Shown: positions 35,058-44,204 of the stretch, piece after piece | Layout of the letters: the number at the start of each line of letters is the position of its first letter | Numbering within the stretch: position 1 is the stretch's first letter | Assembly (NCBI RefSeq): GCF_014652355.1 | Contig: NZ_BMYQ01000002.1 | Span: forward strand, 338,480 to 402,479 | Reading direction: 5' to 3' | DNA length: 64,000 nt | Origin: Gemmobacter lanyuensis | GTDB lineage: Bacteria; Pseudomonadota; Alphaproteobacteria; Rhodobacterales; Rhodobacteraceae | The notes under the pieces: model-generated | The model's input: only the letters and a program-made list of their open reading frames with translations | Databases searched by the model: none | Told to the model about the DNA's origin: nothing | Program-made: the position numbers and the translations under genes

Positions 35058-35882
35058 ATGTCGAACGCCGCACTGGAAGCCGCCATTGAAGCCGCGTGGG
35101 AAGCCCGCGATGGCATCACCCCTGCGACAAAGGGCGAAACCCGCGATGCGGTGGAAGCCACGCTGGAAGCGCTTGGCGCCGGCACCCTGCGCGTGGCGGA
35201 AAAGCGCGGCAATGACTGGCATGTGAACCAGTGGGCCAAGAAGGCCGTGCTGCTCGGCTTCCGTCTGAAGGACATGGAGCTGCAGTCGGGCGGCCCGCAG
35301 GGCAGCAGCTGGTGGGACAAGGTTGACAGCAAATTCGCCGGTTGGGGCGAGGCTGAGTTCAAGGGGGCGGGCTTCCGCGCCGTGCCGAACTGCATCGTCC
35401 GCAAATCGGCCTTCATCGCCAAGGGCGTGGTGCTGATGCCCAGCTTCGTGAACCTTGGCGCCTATGTCGATGAAGGCACCATGGTCGACACCTGGGCCAC
35501 CGTCGGGTCCTGCGCGCAGATCGGCAAGAACGTCCACCTTTCGGGCGGCGTTGGCATCGGCGGCGTGCTGGAGCCCATGCAGGCTGGCCCGACCATCATC
35601 GAGGACAACTGCTTCATCGGTGCGCGCTCCGAAGTGGTTGAGGGCTGCATCGTGCGTGAAGGCTCGGTCCTTGGCATGGGCGTGTTCATCGGCAAATCGA
35701 CCAAGATCGTCGATCGGGAAACCGGCGCCGTGATGTATGGCGAAGTTCCGGCCGGGTCGGTCGTGGTGGCAGGCTCGATGCCGTCGAAGAACGGGATCAA
35801 CCTTTACTGCGCGGTGATCGTGAAGAAGGTTGACGCCCAGACCCGGTCGAAAACCTCGATCAACGAGCTGCTGCGCGATTGA
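35058..35882 (+). CDS. dapD: 2,3,4,5-tetrahydropyridine-2,6-dicarboxylate N-succinyltransferase
   Basis: The 274-residue length is exactly that of DapD. The left-handed beta-helix hexapeptide repeats are seen in [33 protein letters not shown] and [17 protein letters not shown], and the conserved C-terminal [23 protein letters not shown] is present. It succinylates tetrahydrodipicolinate with succinyl-CoA on the lysine/diaminopimelate pathway. AGGAAAGGA precedes the ATG by about 6 nt. Its stop codon is directly next to the end of the convergent hydantoinase B gene. Confidence 0.97.
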   Translation: MSNAALEAAIEAAWEARDGITPATKGETRDAVEATLEALGAGTLRVAEKRGNDWHVNQWAKKAVLLGFRLKDMELQSGGPQGSSWWDKVDSKFAGWGEAEFKGAGFRAVPNCIVRKSAFIAKGVVLMPSFVNLGAYVDEGTMVDTWATVGSCAQIGKNVHLSGGVGIGGVLEPMQAGPTIIEDNCFIGARSEVVEGCIVREGSVLGMGVFIGKSTKIVDRETGAVMYGEVPAGSVVVAGSMPSKNGINLYCAVIVKKVDAQTRSKTSINELLRD

Positions 35883-37577
35883 TCAGTCCTCTGGCAGGGC
35901 CTGCGGGTAATCCTGCGCGGCCGCGGCCGGTGTGATGCGACCAAGGCGGAGGTCCTCTGTGATGGCCTCCGCCTTTCGCATGTCCGGGGGGCCATATCCG
36001 CCCCCGCCCGGCGTGCGGACGCGGATCCGGTCACCGGGGGCCAGCGGAATGTCCTGCGCCTTCGACAGATGCGGCGGCACCCAAACCGCGCCCTCGCGCC
36101 AGACCTCGACCCGGTTCGGGGCGCCGGGCCGCCCGCCGAGCGCCCCTGGTGGCCCGGCGCGGCCGTGATCCATCACAAAGCTTGCCCGTGCGGTGCCACG
36201 CAGAAGCTCGATTTCATAATCCAGCCCGAAGCCGCCCCGATGCCGCCCCGCCCCGCCCGATCCTTCATGCAGGGCATAGCGGCGATAGAGGACGGGATAG
36301 GTCTGTTCCATGATCTCGACCGGGGGGGCTTTGGAAATGCCGATGGTCGAGCAGCCATTGGTCAGACCGTCGTGATCGGCATTGCCGCCGTACCCCCCGC
36401 CCGAGATCTGATACATGACATAATCGCGGTTCCGTTCCGGGTCATGCCCGCCCAACGACAGGTTGCCCGAGGTTCCGGCCGGGGCGGCGGTCACACGGTC
36501 GGGGATGGCCTGCACAAGCGCGGCAAAGACCGCCTCGGCGATGCGCTGGCTGACCTCGGCCGCGCAGCCCGAAACCGGGCGCGGATATTGGGCATCCAGA
36601 AAGGTGCCCTCGATCCCCGTGATCTGCAGCGGATCAAAGGCCCCTGCGCTGATCGGCACATCGGGAAAGATATGTCGCATCGCCAGATAGACCGATGACA
36701 GCGTTGTCGCCCGGACAGAATTCATCGGACCCAGACAGGGGGGCGACGAGCCGGCGAAATCGAAGGTCAGGCCCGTTCCGTCACAGGTGACGGTCAGCGC
36801 AATGGTCAGCGGCTGGTTCACCACGCCGTCGCTGTCGATCTGCGCCTCGGCCCGGTAGCAGCCCGGCGGGATCAGCGCGATCTGGCTGCGTATCTGCCGG
36901 GCGGCAAGGGCGCGGATTTCGGCAATCGCCATGGTGACGGTTTCATCCCCGTAGCGATCCAGCAGGGCGGCCAACCGTTCGGCCCCCACCAGAAGGGCCG
37001 CCGCCTGCGCCGTCACATCGCCGATCCGCTGTTCCGACACGCGGATGTTCGAACAGATGATCTGCCAGATTTCGCGGTCCATCGTGCCGCGTTTGAACAA
37101 CTTGACCGGTGGCAGGCGCAGCCCCTCCTGTTCCGCCGCCGTGGCCGAGGCGCTGAACCCCCCCGGCACCGCCCCGCCGGTGTCAGGCCAATGTCCGGTG
37201 TTCGACAACCAGCACCACAGCTTCCCCGCCCGGTAAAACGGCATGGCAAAGCGCACATCCATCAGATGGGTGCCGCCCAGATAGGGGTCGTTGACGATGT
37301 AGATGTCGCCCTCTTCAGGGGGGGCGGTTTCCCCGCGTGCGATGCGGTCGACCAGATGGCGGGTCGAAAACTGCATCGTGCCCACAAAGACCGGCAGGCC
37401 CCGTGCGCCCTGCGCAATCAGGCTGCCGTCCTGCGCGGCATAGATGCCGTCAGACCGGTCGTCGGCCTCGGCAATGACGGGGGAAAAGGCGGCGCGCGAA
37501 AAGGTCAGGTCCATCTCATCGCAGACCTGCTGAAGGCCCGCCTGCAGAACCGCCAGGGTCACGGGGTCAAGCGTCAT
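35883..37577 (-). CDS. hyuB: HyuB-type subunit of hydantoinase/5-oxoprolinase family
   Basis: The 564-residue protein begins MTLDPVTLAVLQAGLQQVCDEM and shows family features YIVNDPYLGGTHLMDVRFAMP, GGFSASATAAEQEG, PVSGCAAEVSQRIAEAVF and the C-terminal GGRPGAPN and RVRTPGGGGYG. HyuB subunits pair with HyuA to open a lactam, hydantoin or oxoproline ring with ATP. It overlaps hyuA by 4 nt and is the last gene of the 12-gene leftward run, touching dapD without a gap. Substrate is inferred from neighbours to be a ring-reduced N-heterocycle; a role on 5-oxoproline or hydantoin cannot be excluded. Confidence 0.9.
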   Translation of the reverse strand: MTLDPVTLAVLQAGLQQVCDEMDLTFSRAAFSPVIAEADDRSDGIYAAQDGSLIAQGARGLPVFVGTMQFSTRHLVDRIARGETAPPEEGDIYIVNDPYLGGTHLMDVRFAMPFYRAGKLWCWLSNTGHWPDTGGAVPGGFSASATAAEQEGLRLPPVKLFKRGTMDREIWQIICSNIRVSEQRIGDVTAQAAALLVGAERLAALLDRYGDETVTMAIAEIRALAARQIRSQIALIPPGCYRAEAQIDSDGVVNQPLTIALTVTCDGTGLTFDFAGSSPPCLGPMNSVRATTLSSVYLAMRHIFPDVPISAGAFDPLQITGIEGTFLDAQYPRPVSGCAAEVSQRIAEAVFAALVQAIPDRVTAAPAGTSGNLSLGGHDPERNRDYVMYQISGGGYGGNADHDGLTNGCSTIGISKAPPVEIMEQTYPVLYRRYALHEGSGGAGRHRGGFGLDYEIELLRGTARASFVMDHGRAGPPGALGGRPGAPNRVEVWREGAVWVPPHLSKAQDIPLAPGDRIRVRTPGGGGYGPPDMRKAEAITEDLRLGRITPAAAAQDYPQALPED

Positions 37578-39604
37578 GCTGCACCTCCGATGGTCAGAAC
37601 GAGATTGCCGATGGCATCGCCTTGCAGCAGGTCGCCGGGGGGCAGAAGCGTCGTGGTGTCCATCTGTTCGATCACTGCGGGGCCAGCCAGACGGGCGTCC
37701 AGCGGCAGGGCCTCTCGTCGGTAGACGGGGGTGATATGCGGGCGCCCCTCGAACCGGACGGCACGCTCTCCGATGCGGGCGGCGGACAGGGGGCCGCGCC
37801 CCGCCGGGTCGATCAGTAAGGAAAGGTCCAGTTCGGGCCGCGTGCCGATCACGGAACAGCCGATATTCACCAGATTGGCCCGGATCGACGGAAGATCGAC
37901 GCGGAACCGCGCGTGATAGGCGGCCTCGAACCTTTGTTGCAGATCTTCCCGGCTGGGCCGACCGTGGGGCAGCGGTACGCGCAGCAGATGGGTCTGGCCG
38001 ATGAACTGCATCTCGGCGGTGAATTCGGCGCGCGTCCCGGTCAGGGCGACACGCTCTGCTGCGATCAGGGCCCGGCCGCGCGCCTCTTGTTCGGCCCAAA
38101 GTTGGTGCACCTGATCCAGATCGACCTGATCCAGCGGTCGGTTGATGGTGCGGACGAAATCATGCCGAAGGTCGGCGACGGTGCACCCCAGCGCATTGGT
38201 GATACCCGGCCGGGCCGGAATCAGCACGCGGGGGATGGCCAGTTCGCGCGCCAGATCTGCGGCATGAAGCGGCCCGGCCCCGCCAAAGGCAAAAAGCGCA
38301 AAATCCCGTGGGTCCGCCCCCATCGAGATCGACACCATCCGGATTGCCCCGGCCATATGGGTGTTGGCGATGCGCAGCACCGCCTCGGCGGCGGCCTCGA
38401 TCGTCAGGCCAAGGGGGGTGGCGATCTGATCCTGCATGGCTTGACGCGCGGCGGCTGCGGCGCGGCCGAAACGGTCGGCAGGCAATCGGCCGAGGATCAG
38501 GTTGGCGTCCGAAATGGTCACTCGCTGCCCGCCGCGCCCATAGCAGACCGGCCCCGGGTCTGACCCGGCGCTCTCTGGCCCGACCCGCAGCAAGCCCGCC
38601 GCATCGACCCGCGCGATCGACCCGCCCCCCGCGCCCACGGTGCGGACATCCACCATGGGCACATGGACCGGCATGGCATATTCCACCTCGATCTCGTGCG
38701 AGACGGGGGGCCGCGCGCCGCGGATCAGCGCCACATCGGTCGAGGTGCCGCCCATGTCATAGGTGATCAGGTTTTCAATTCCCGCCCGGCGGCCGGTATG
38801 GCAGGCCGCGATCACGCCCGAGGCCGGGCCTGACATCACCGTCTTCACCGCCTCTTCGGCCACATGCGCTGCGCTGACCATGCCGCCATTGCCGTTCATC
38901 ACCAGCAGATCAGCACCATAGCCCCGCCGGACCAGATCCTGCGACAAACGGCTGAGATAGCGCCCGAGCAGCGGCTGCACCGCCGCATTCAGCGCTGCGG
39001 TCACGCCGCGTTCGTATTCGCGGGACTCCGACAACAGCCGATGCCCCGCCGTCACATGCGGATTGGGCCAGATCGTCTGCGCGATTTCCAGTGCGCGAAG
39101 CTCATGCGCGGGGTTGGCGTAGCTGTGCAGAAAATGGATCACCAGCGATTCACAGCCCTGCGCCAGCAACGCCTGCAGGGCCGTGTGCAGTGCGGCCTCA
39201 TCCAGCGGGGTCACGACGCGGCCTTGGGCATCCATCCGTTCGGGCACCTCAAGGCGCAGGTCCCGCGGGATGACGGGGGTGAAGCGGCCGGTCATGCCAT
39301 AGGGCTGCGGTCGGGTGCGGCGGCCCAGTTCCAGCACATCGCGGAAGCCTGCCGTTGTCACCAGCCCTGTGCGGCACAAATTGCGTTCCAGCACCGCATT
39401 GGTCGTTGTTGTCGTGCCATGCACGATCAGCCCCACCCCGGCCAGATCCGTTTCGGCGGTATCAAAGGCGTTCAGCACCCCGATGGCCTGATTGTCAGGC
39501 GTGGTCGGCGTCTTGGCCAGCGTCACACGACCTGAGACCGGATCAAAGATCACGAGATCGGTGAAAGTGCCCCCCACATCGACGCCCGCGACCAGACCTG
39601 CCAT
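37574..39604 (-). CDS. hyuA: HyuA-type ATP-binding subunit of hydantoinase/5-oxoprolinase family
   Basis: The 676-residue protein has the actin/ASKHA-like ATP-binding N-terminus GVDVGGTFTDLVIFD, then HGTTTTTNAVLERN, GFRDVLELGRRTRPQPY, TYDMGGTSTDVALI and GAGGGSIARVD, all typical of HyuA/5-oxoprolinase A. It should phosphorylate a lactam or hydantoin carbonyl so that HyuB can open the ring. Its ATG follows the stop of the livF-type gene with no spacer, and it overlaps hyuB by 4 nt. That coupling to an importer suggests the ring compound, or a precursor, enters through that ABC system. Confidence 0.92.
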   Translation of the reverse strand: MAGLVAGVDVGGTFTDLVIFDPVSGRVTLAKTPTTPDNQAIGVLNAFDTAETDLAGVGLIVHGTTTTTNAVLERNLCRTGLVTTAGFRDVLELGRRTRPQPYGMTGRFTPVIPRDLRLEVPERMDAQGRVVTPLDEAALHTALQALLAQGCESLVIHFLHSYANPAHELRALEIAQTIWPNPHVTAGHRLLSESREYERGVTAALNAAVQPLLGRYLSRLSQDLVRRGYGADLLVMNGNGGMVSAAHVAEEAVKTVMSGPASGVIAACHTGRRAGIENLITYDMGGTSTDVALIRGARPPVSHEIEVEYAMPVHVPMVDVRTVGAGGGSIARVDAAGLLRVGPESAGSDPGPVCYGRGGQRVTISDANLILGRLPADRFGRAAAAARQAMQDQIATPLGLTIEAAAEAVLRIANTHMAGAIRMVSISMGADPRDFALFAFGGAGPLHAADLARELAIPRVLIPARPGITNALGCTVADLRHDFVRTINRPLDQVDLDQVHQLWAEQEARGRALIAAERVALTGTRAEFTAEMQFIGQTHLLRVPLPHGRPSREDLQQRFEAAYHARFRVDLPSIRANLVNIGCSVIGTRPELDLSLLIDPAGRGPLSAARIGERAVRFEGRPHITPVYRREALPLDARLAGPAVIEQMDTTTLLPPGDLLQGDAIGNLVLTIGGAA

Positions 39605-40300
39605 CTAGACCCCCACGTATCGCTGAAAGATGGCCCCGTCCGGGACAAGGCCCTGCGCCGGGGTGATTTCGGCCATTCGGCCATGTTCCATGAAGGCCAC
39701 GCGGTCGGCGATGTTCAGCACCGCCTCGACCCGTTGTTCCACCAGCAGGATTGCGACCCCCTGATCCCGCAGTGTCGTCACCGTGTCGCGGATCAACTGG
39801 ATCATCGAGGGCTGCAGGCCTTCGGTCGGTTCATCCAGCAACAGCACCGCAGGGTCGAGACACAGCGCCCGGGCCAGCGCCAGCATCTGCTGTTCGCCCC
39901 CCGACAATGTGCCTGCGGCCTGATCCAGCCGTTCGCGCAGGCGCGGGAACAGGGCCAGCACCGTTTCGCGTGTCTGGGCGCCCTTGCCGCGGGTCATCAA
40001 CCCGATTTCCAGGTTTTCGGCCACCGTCATCGCGCCGAAGAGGCGCCGCCCCTGCGGGACATAGCCGATGCCTTGCCGCGGCACCTCATACGCGGGCAGG
40101 CTTTGCAGGGGCTGGCCCTGCAAGCTGATCTGCCCGGCGCTGCGGGTGATTTGTCCCATGATCGCGCGCATCAGCGTGGTCTTGCCCGCGCCGTTGCGGC
40201 CCATGACGCAAGTCACCTCGCCCTCAGGCACCTCCAGCGTCACATCGCGCAGCACCTGGGTCGGGCCATATCCGCCGCTCAGCCTCTCAATCCGCAGCAT
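39605..40300 (-). CDS. livF: ABC importer ATPase, LivF type
   Basis: With start ATG 40300 the product is 231 residues. Walker A GRNGAGKT is at about 34-41, the signature LSGGEQQM near 134, and Walker B AVLLLDEPTEGLQP follows. IGYVPQGRRLFGAMTVAENL is characteristic of the LivF subfamily of branched-chain-amino-acid-type importers. It overlaps livG by 14 nt and adjoins hyuA. The upstream in-frame residues to 40381 fall inside livG and are not needed. Confidence 0.93.
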   Translation of the reverse strand: MLRIERLSGGYGPTQVLRDVTLEVPEGEVTCVMGRNGAGKTTLMRAIMGQITRSAGQISLQGQPLQSLPAYEVPRQGIGYVPQGRRLFGAMTVAENLEIGLMTRGKGAQTRETVLALFPRLRERLDQAAGTLSGGEQQMLALARALCLDPAVLLLDEPTEGLQPSMIQLIRDTVTTLRDQGVAILLVEQRVEAVLNIADRVAFMEHGRMAEITPAQGLVPDGAIFQRYVGV

Positions 40301-41012
40301 GATGGCCCCCCAGATAGGCATCCTGCACGGCGCGGTTTGCGCGGATCTCGGCCGGGGCGCCGCTGGCCAGGACCTTGCCAAAGTTCAGCACGGTAATCCG
40401 GTCGGCAAGCGCCATCACCACATCCATATTGTGTTCGATCAGCAGCACCGTCGTTTCGGGCAAAAGGCTGCGGATCAGCGCAGTGAAGCCCTCGATTTCC
40501 TTATTGGCAAGGCCCTGCGTCGGTTCATCCAGGATCAGCAGCCGTGGCCGCAGCGCCAGCCCCATGCCGATTTCCAGCAGGCGCTGGTGGCCATAGGACA
40601 AAAGCCCCGCGACCTGTCCCAGATGATCGCCCAGTCCCACGCGCGCCGCAGCCCGCGCGGTTTCCCCTGCCAGATCGCGGGTGGGGTGGCGCTGCACCGC
40701 CAGCGCCAGATTGTCGGCCACTGTCAGCCCGGCATAGATCGAGGTGATCTGGAACGTATAGGCAATCCCCTGCGCCACCCGCGCATGGGCAGGCAGCCGT
40801 GTGACATCCGCCCCGTCAAAGCGGATCTGCCCGGCATCGGGCTGAAGGCGCCCCGACAGCAGGCTGACAAAGGTGGTCTTGCCCGCGCCATTCGGCCCGA
40901 TCAGCGCATGGATTTCACCACTGTTCAGCGTGAAATCGACATGATCCACCGCCCGCAGCCCACCAAAGCTGCGCGTCAGGCCGCGGGCTTCCAGCAGGGT
41001 TACGGCAGCCAT
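40287..41012 (-). CDS. livG: ABC importer ATPase, LivG type
   Basis: A 241-residue ATPase with Walker A GPNGAGKT at about 39-46, the LSYGHQRLLEIGMGLALRPRLLILDEPTQGL signature/Walker B block and the C-terminal ITVLNFGKVLASG of LivG proteins. GLRAVDHVDFTLNSGEIHALIG at the N-terminus is also typical. It forms the second nucleotide-binding subunit with livF and overlaps livM by 13 nt. Confidence 0.93.
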   Translation of the reverse strand: MAAVTLLEARGLTRSFGGLRAVDHVDFTLNSGEIHALIGPNGAGKTTFVSLLSGRLQPDAGQIRFDGADVTRLPAHARVAQGIAYTFQITSIYAGLTVADNLALAVQRHPTRDLAGETARAAARVGLGDHLGQVAGLLSYGHQRLLEIGMGLALRPRLLILDEPTQGLANKEIEGFTALIRSLLPETTVLLIEHNMDVVMALADRITVLNFGKVLASGAPAEIRANRAVQDAYLGGHHAAD

Positions 41013-41932
41013 CTGATCCCCCGGTCGCGCAGGGTGCCGAGTATCCCCTTGGGGGCAAAGAGCACCAGAAACAGCAGCGCCGCCCCGATCACCGCCAGGC
41101 TCAGCTCGGTCAGGCTGGAGGCCGTGTCGATCAGGTAGAACATCAGCACCGCCCCCAGAAGCGGCCCGAGCGTCGTGCCAGCCCCACCCAGAAGGACATA
41201 AAGCATCGGCAGGATCGAATATTGGATGGTGGCAAAGCTGGCCCCGACATAGCCGAACAGCAGCCCGTAGCCCGCCCCCGCCACCCCCGAAAACAGGCCC
41301 GAAATCGCCAGCGCCGCCAGCTTGGTGGTGAAGGGGTTGTAGCCCAGCATGCGGCTGCGTTCCTCATTCTCGCGCATGGCGACAAGGGTTCGGCCAAAGC
41401 GCGACCGGACCAGCGCCAGCTGCACCAGCAGCGCCACGGCAAAGATCGCCAGTGCCACGGCATAACGCGGCCCGTCCTGCGACAGGTCCAACCCCATGAG
41501 CTGCCGCCCCGCGGCGGGCAGGGGGAACCCTTCATCCCCGCCGGTGATAGCGCCGAAATAGAGAAGCGTCAGGTAAAAGGCCTGCGCAAACATCAGCGTG
41601 ACGATCATGAAGCTGACCCCCGCCGTCCGCAGCGCCAGCACCCCGGTCAGCGTAGCCGCCCCCAGACCCGCCAGAGCGCCCAGCCCCAGCGCGGCGGCGG
41701 CACTGCCGCCCTGCTGAACCCAAAGCCCCGCGGCCATCATGCCCGCGCCAAGGAACATGGCGTGCCCGAGGCTGAGCAGACCCGTATAGCCGAAGGCGAT
41801 GTTGTAGCCGATCGCATAGACCGCCAGCATCAGGATGCGGGCCATCATGCCGTGGTGATAGGCGGGCAGCACCGCGCCAAGGGCGGCAAGCCCCGCCAGC
41901 ACCGCCAGATGCAAGACCAGAACCCGCGTCAT
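41000..41932 (-). CDS. livM: ABC importer permease, LivM type
   Basis: The 310-residue protein has about eight to nine hydrophobic helices. AYNIAFGYTGLLSLGHAMFLGAGMM-type sequence (here IGYNIAFGYTGLLSLGHA) and the cytoplasmic EENEERSRMLGYNPFTTKL-like loop (MRENEERSRMLGYN) are LivM hallmarks. With LivH it forms the membrane channel for an amino-acid-like or amide-like substrate. It overlaps livH by 4 nt and livG by 13 nt. Confidence 0.92.
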   Translation of the reverse strand: MTRVLVLHLAVLAGLAALGAVLPAYHHGMMARILMLAVYAIGYNIAFGYTGLLSLGHAMFLGAGMMAAGLWVQQGGSAAAALGLGALAGLGAATLTGVLALRTAGVSFMIVTLMFAQAFYLTLLYFGAITGGDEGFPLPAAGRQLMGLDLSQDGPRYAVALAIFAVALLVQLALVRSRFGRTLVAMRENEERSRMLGYNPFTTKLAALAISGLFSGVAGAGYGLLFGYVGASFATIQYSILPMLYVLLGGAGTTLGPLLGAVLMFYLIDTASSLTELSLAVIGAALLFLVLFAPKGILGTLRDRGIRWLP

Positions 41933-42804
41933 GGCCGCGCCCCGAACAGGCCCTGCGGGCGAAAGACCAGCACCAGCGCAACGGCCAGTGTGGCAAAGAT
42001 CTTGGCCAGTGTCGGGGGGTAGAGCATCGACAGGATGCCATCGGCCAGCCCGATTACCAGCGCCGCGATCAGCGTGCCGCGGATGCTGCCCAACCCGCCG
42101 ATGATGACGACGATAAAGCTCAGAAGCAGGGGGTCATGTCCCATCAGATAATGCGCCTGCTGGATCGGTACGATCAGCACGGCCGCCACCGCCGCAAGCC
42201 CCGCCCCCAGCGCGAAGGTGCCGGCATAGACCCGGTCCACGTTGATGCCGAAGGCGCGGGCCGTGGCGCGGTCGATCTGGGTGGCGCGCATCACCAGACC
42301 CGCGCGGCTGCGCGTCATCACCCACCAGACCGCCAGCAGCACCAGCGCCGCGGCGACCACCACGAACAGCTTGTAGCCCGAATAGCCGAACCAGGGCAGT
42401 TGCAGCCGCAGGGTAAAGGGCGCCTCGACCGGGCGGGCATCGGGGCCGAACAGGCTCAGCGCGCCCTGTTGCAGAATGTAGGACAGGCCGATGGTGGCGA
42501 CGATGGTCGCCTCGGGGTCATGTTTCAGTCGCCGCAGCAGGCCCGCGTCAATGGCATAGGCCAGTGCCCCCACCAGAACCGGGCAGATCACCAGTGCCGC
42601 GACAAAGCCCAGCGGCGCCGAAGGCACCGCCTGCGCCACGGCCCAGGCCAAGACCGCCCCCAGCATGAAGAATTCGCCATGCGCCACGTTCACGACGCGC
42701 ATCACCCCGAAACTGAGGCTGAGCCCGACCGCCGCAAGCGCCAGTACCGCCGCCATGACGGTGCCTTCCAGCGTGGCCAAAAGAAGAAGGGGTCCGGTTC
42801 CCAT
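41929..42804 (-). CDS. livH: ABC importer permease, LivH type
   Basis: A 291-residue polytopic protein. VNVAHGEFFMLGAVLAW near the N-terminus, RATQIDRATARAFGINVDRVYAGTFALGAGLAA and GGLGSIRGTLIAALVIGLADG are LivH signatures. It starts 39 nt after the substrate-binding protein gene and is coupled to livM by a 4-nt overlap. Confidence 0.92.
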   Translation of the reverse strand: MGTGPLLLLATLEGTVMAAVLALAAVGLSLSFGVMRVVNVAHGEFFMLGAVLAWAVAQAVPSAPLGFVAALVICPVLVGALAYAIDAGLLRRLKHDPEATIVATIGLSYILQQGALSLFGPDARPVEAPFTLRLQLPWFGYSGYKLFVVVAAALVLLAVWWVMTRSRAGLVMRATQIDRATARAFGINVDRVYAGTFALGAGLAAVAAVLIVPIQQAHYLMGHDPLLLSFIVVIIGGLGSIRGTLIAALVIGLADGILSMLYPPTLAKIFATLAVALVLVFRPQGLFGARP

Positions 42805-42843
42805 GGTGCAATGGCGGGGGCATTATCGCCCCCGCCGATCCCG

Positions 42844-44115
42844 TCAGAAGGATTGGGCGGTGTAATCCACCGCATCGGGGTATTGGCCATCCGCGATCGA
42901 GGTCTGATGCACGCGCATCAGCTTGCCCCCCTCGACCTTCGAGATGAATTGCGACCCGAAGACCTGATGGGTCTTGCCGTTGAAGACCTTGGCGCCCTGC
43001 ACATGATCAAGGCCCGCATCGAAGGTGGTCATCGCCTCCAGCGCCTCGACGAATTTCTGCCGGTCGGCGGGCGATTGGTAGCCCGCGGCCTCCATCCCCT
43101 TTTTGATGGTAAAGAGCGTCTCCCACACGGAAAACATATGGCTGTAGGTCGCCACATCCCGCGCGTCGCTGACCGAGGCGCCGTTGTCATCCACGCCCAC
43201 AGCCGCGCGATAGGTGGCCTCCCATTCCGGGGCATCGGCCTGTTTCACGCGGTTGTGGGCCTCCCAGAAATAGGTGCCTTCCAGGAATTCCAGACCCGGC
43301 GCCGCCAGATCGACAGCTTCGAGGCTGTCGATGAAGCCAAAGATCTGCGGGCGGTCGCCGCTGCCGTAGAATTCGCCCAGCTCCTTGACGAAGGTCAGGA
43401 CGGCGGGGCCGACCATGACGTGATAGAGCACCTCGGTTTCGGCCGGGATCTGCGGGAAATAACGGGTAAAGCTGGTTTCCGTCGGCGGCACCGCAATCTG
43501 GGCGATCACCTCGCCCCCCTGGGCCTTGACGGCTTCGGTAAAGAAATCACGGTGGTCATGGCCGAAGGCGTAGTCCGGGAAGACCATCGTCACCCTCTTG
43601 CCGAGCGTTTGCGTGACCCAGGGCGCCATCGAGCTGACCTGCGCGCGCACATCGGTGATGCCGGGTTGCAGCGTCCAGCGGTTCAACATCCCCGAGGCGA
43701 CGTGATAGCCTTCGGAGCAGACCAGATAGGGCACCTTCAGTTCACCCGCGCGCGGGGCCGACCCGATCACCACATGGCTGAAGAGCGGCCCGAAGATCAG
43801 GTCGCAGCCGTGCTGCGTGGTCAGCTTCTCCACCACTTCGGCGCCGCGCTTGGGGTCGGTGCCGTCATCTTCGAACAGGATCTCGACCGGGCGGCCGTTG
43901 ATCCCGCCCTGTGCGTTCACAAGGGCCAGCGCAGCCTGCGCGGTGCGTTCATACCAGCGGCCATAGGCGGCGCCGATGCCGGTGCGGTGCAGCTGGAACC
44001 CCAGCTTGATCGGCGCGGCGCTTTGCGCCTGCACGAAACGCGGCAAGCCCCCAAGGGCCAGGGCGGAACCGGCGGCAAGCCCGGTCAGGACAGAGCGGCG
44101 GGGCAGGGTCTTCAT
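42844..44115 (-). CDS. Periplasmic substrate-binding protein of the LIV/HAAT ABC importer (Tat-type leader)
   Basis: ATG 44115 has AGAGGAGA 5 nt upstream and opens with MKTLPRRSVLTGLAAGSALALGG, a twin-arginine signal peptide ending near FVQAQS. The 423-residue protein has the LivJ-like fold: IKLGFQLHRTGIGAAYG, LALVNAQGGINGRPVEILFEDDGTDP and CDLIFGPLFSHVVIGSAPRAGELKVPYLVCSEG. The Tat leader is notable because most such proteins use Sec. Ligand is unknown; the operon suggests an N-heterocyclic acid rather than leucine. It lies 89 nt downstream of the membrane protein gene. Confidence 0.9.
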   Translation of the reverse strand: MKTLPRRSVLTGLAAGSALALGGLPRFVQAQSAAPIKLGFQLHRTGIGAAYGRWYERTAQAALALVNAQGGINGRPVEILFEDDGTDPKRGAEVVEKLTTQHGCDLIFGPLFSHVVIGSAPRAGELKVPYLVCSEGYHVASGMLNRWTLQPGITDVRAQVSSMAPWVTQTLGKRVTMVFPDYAFGHDHRDFFTEAVKAQGGEVIAQIAVPPTETSFTRYFPQIPAETEVLYHVMVGPAVLTFVKELGEFYGSGDRPQIFGFIDSLEAVDLAAPGLEFLEGTYFWEAHNRVKQADAPEWEATYRAAVGVDDNGASVSDARDVATYSHMFSVWETLFTIKKGMEAAGYQSPADRQKFVEALEAMTTFDAGLDHVQGAKVFNGKTHQVFGSQFISKVEGGKLMRVHQTSIADGQYPDAVDYTAQSF

Positions 44116-44204
44116 GGTCGTCTCCTCTGTTGGCAGGCGGCGGGGAACCGAGGGGCCAATTGTTGGTGCACACATGAAATATTCAATGTTTGCTATAGGT
44201 TATT

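Noticed and set aside
37577..38099. N-terminal extension of HyuB to 738 residues
   Set aside because: The extra residues lie inside hyuA and do not resemble the family; the ATG at 37577 overlaps the hyuA stop as ATGA.
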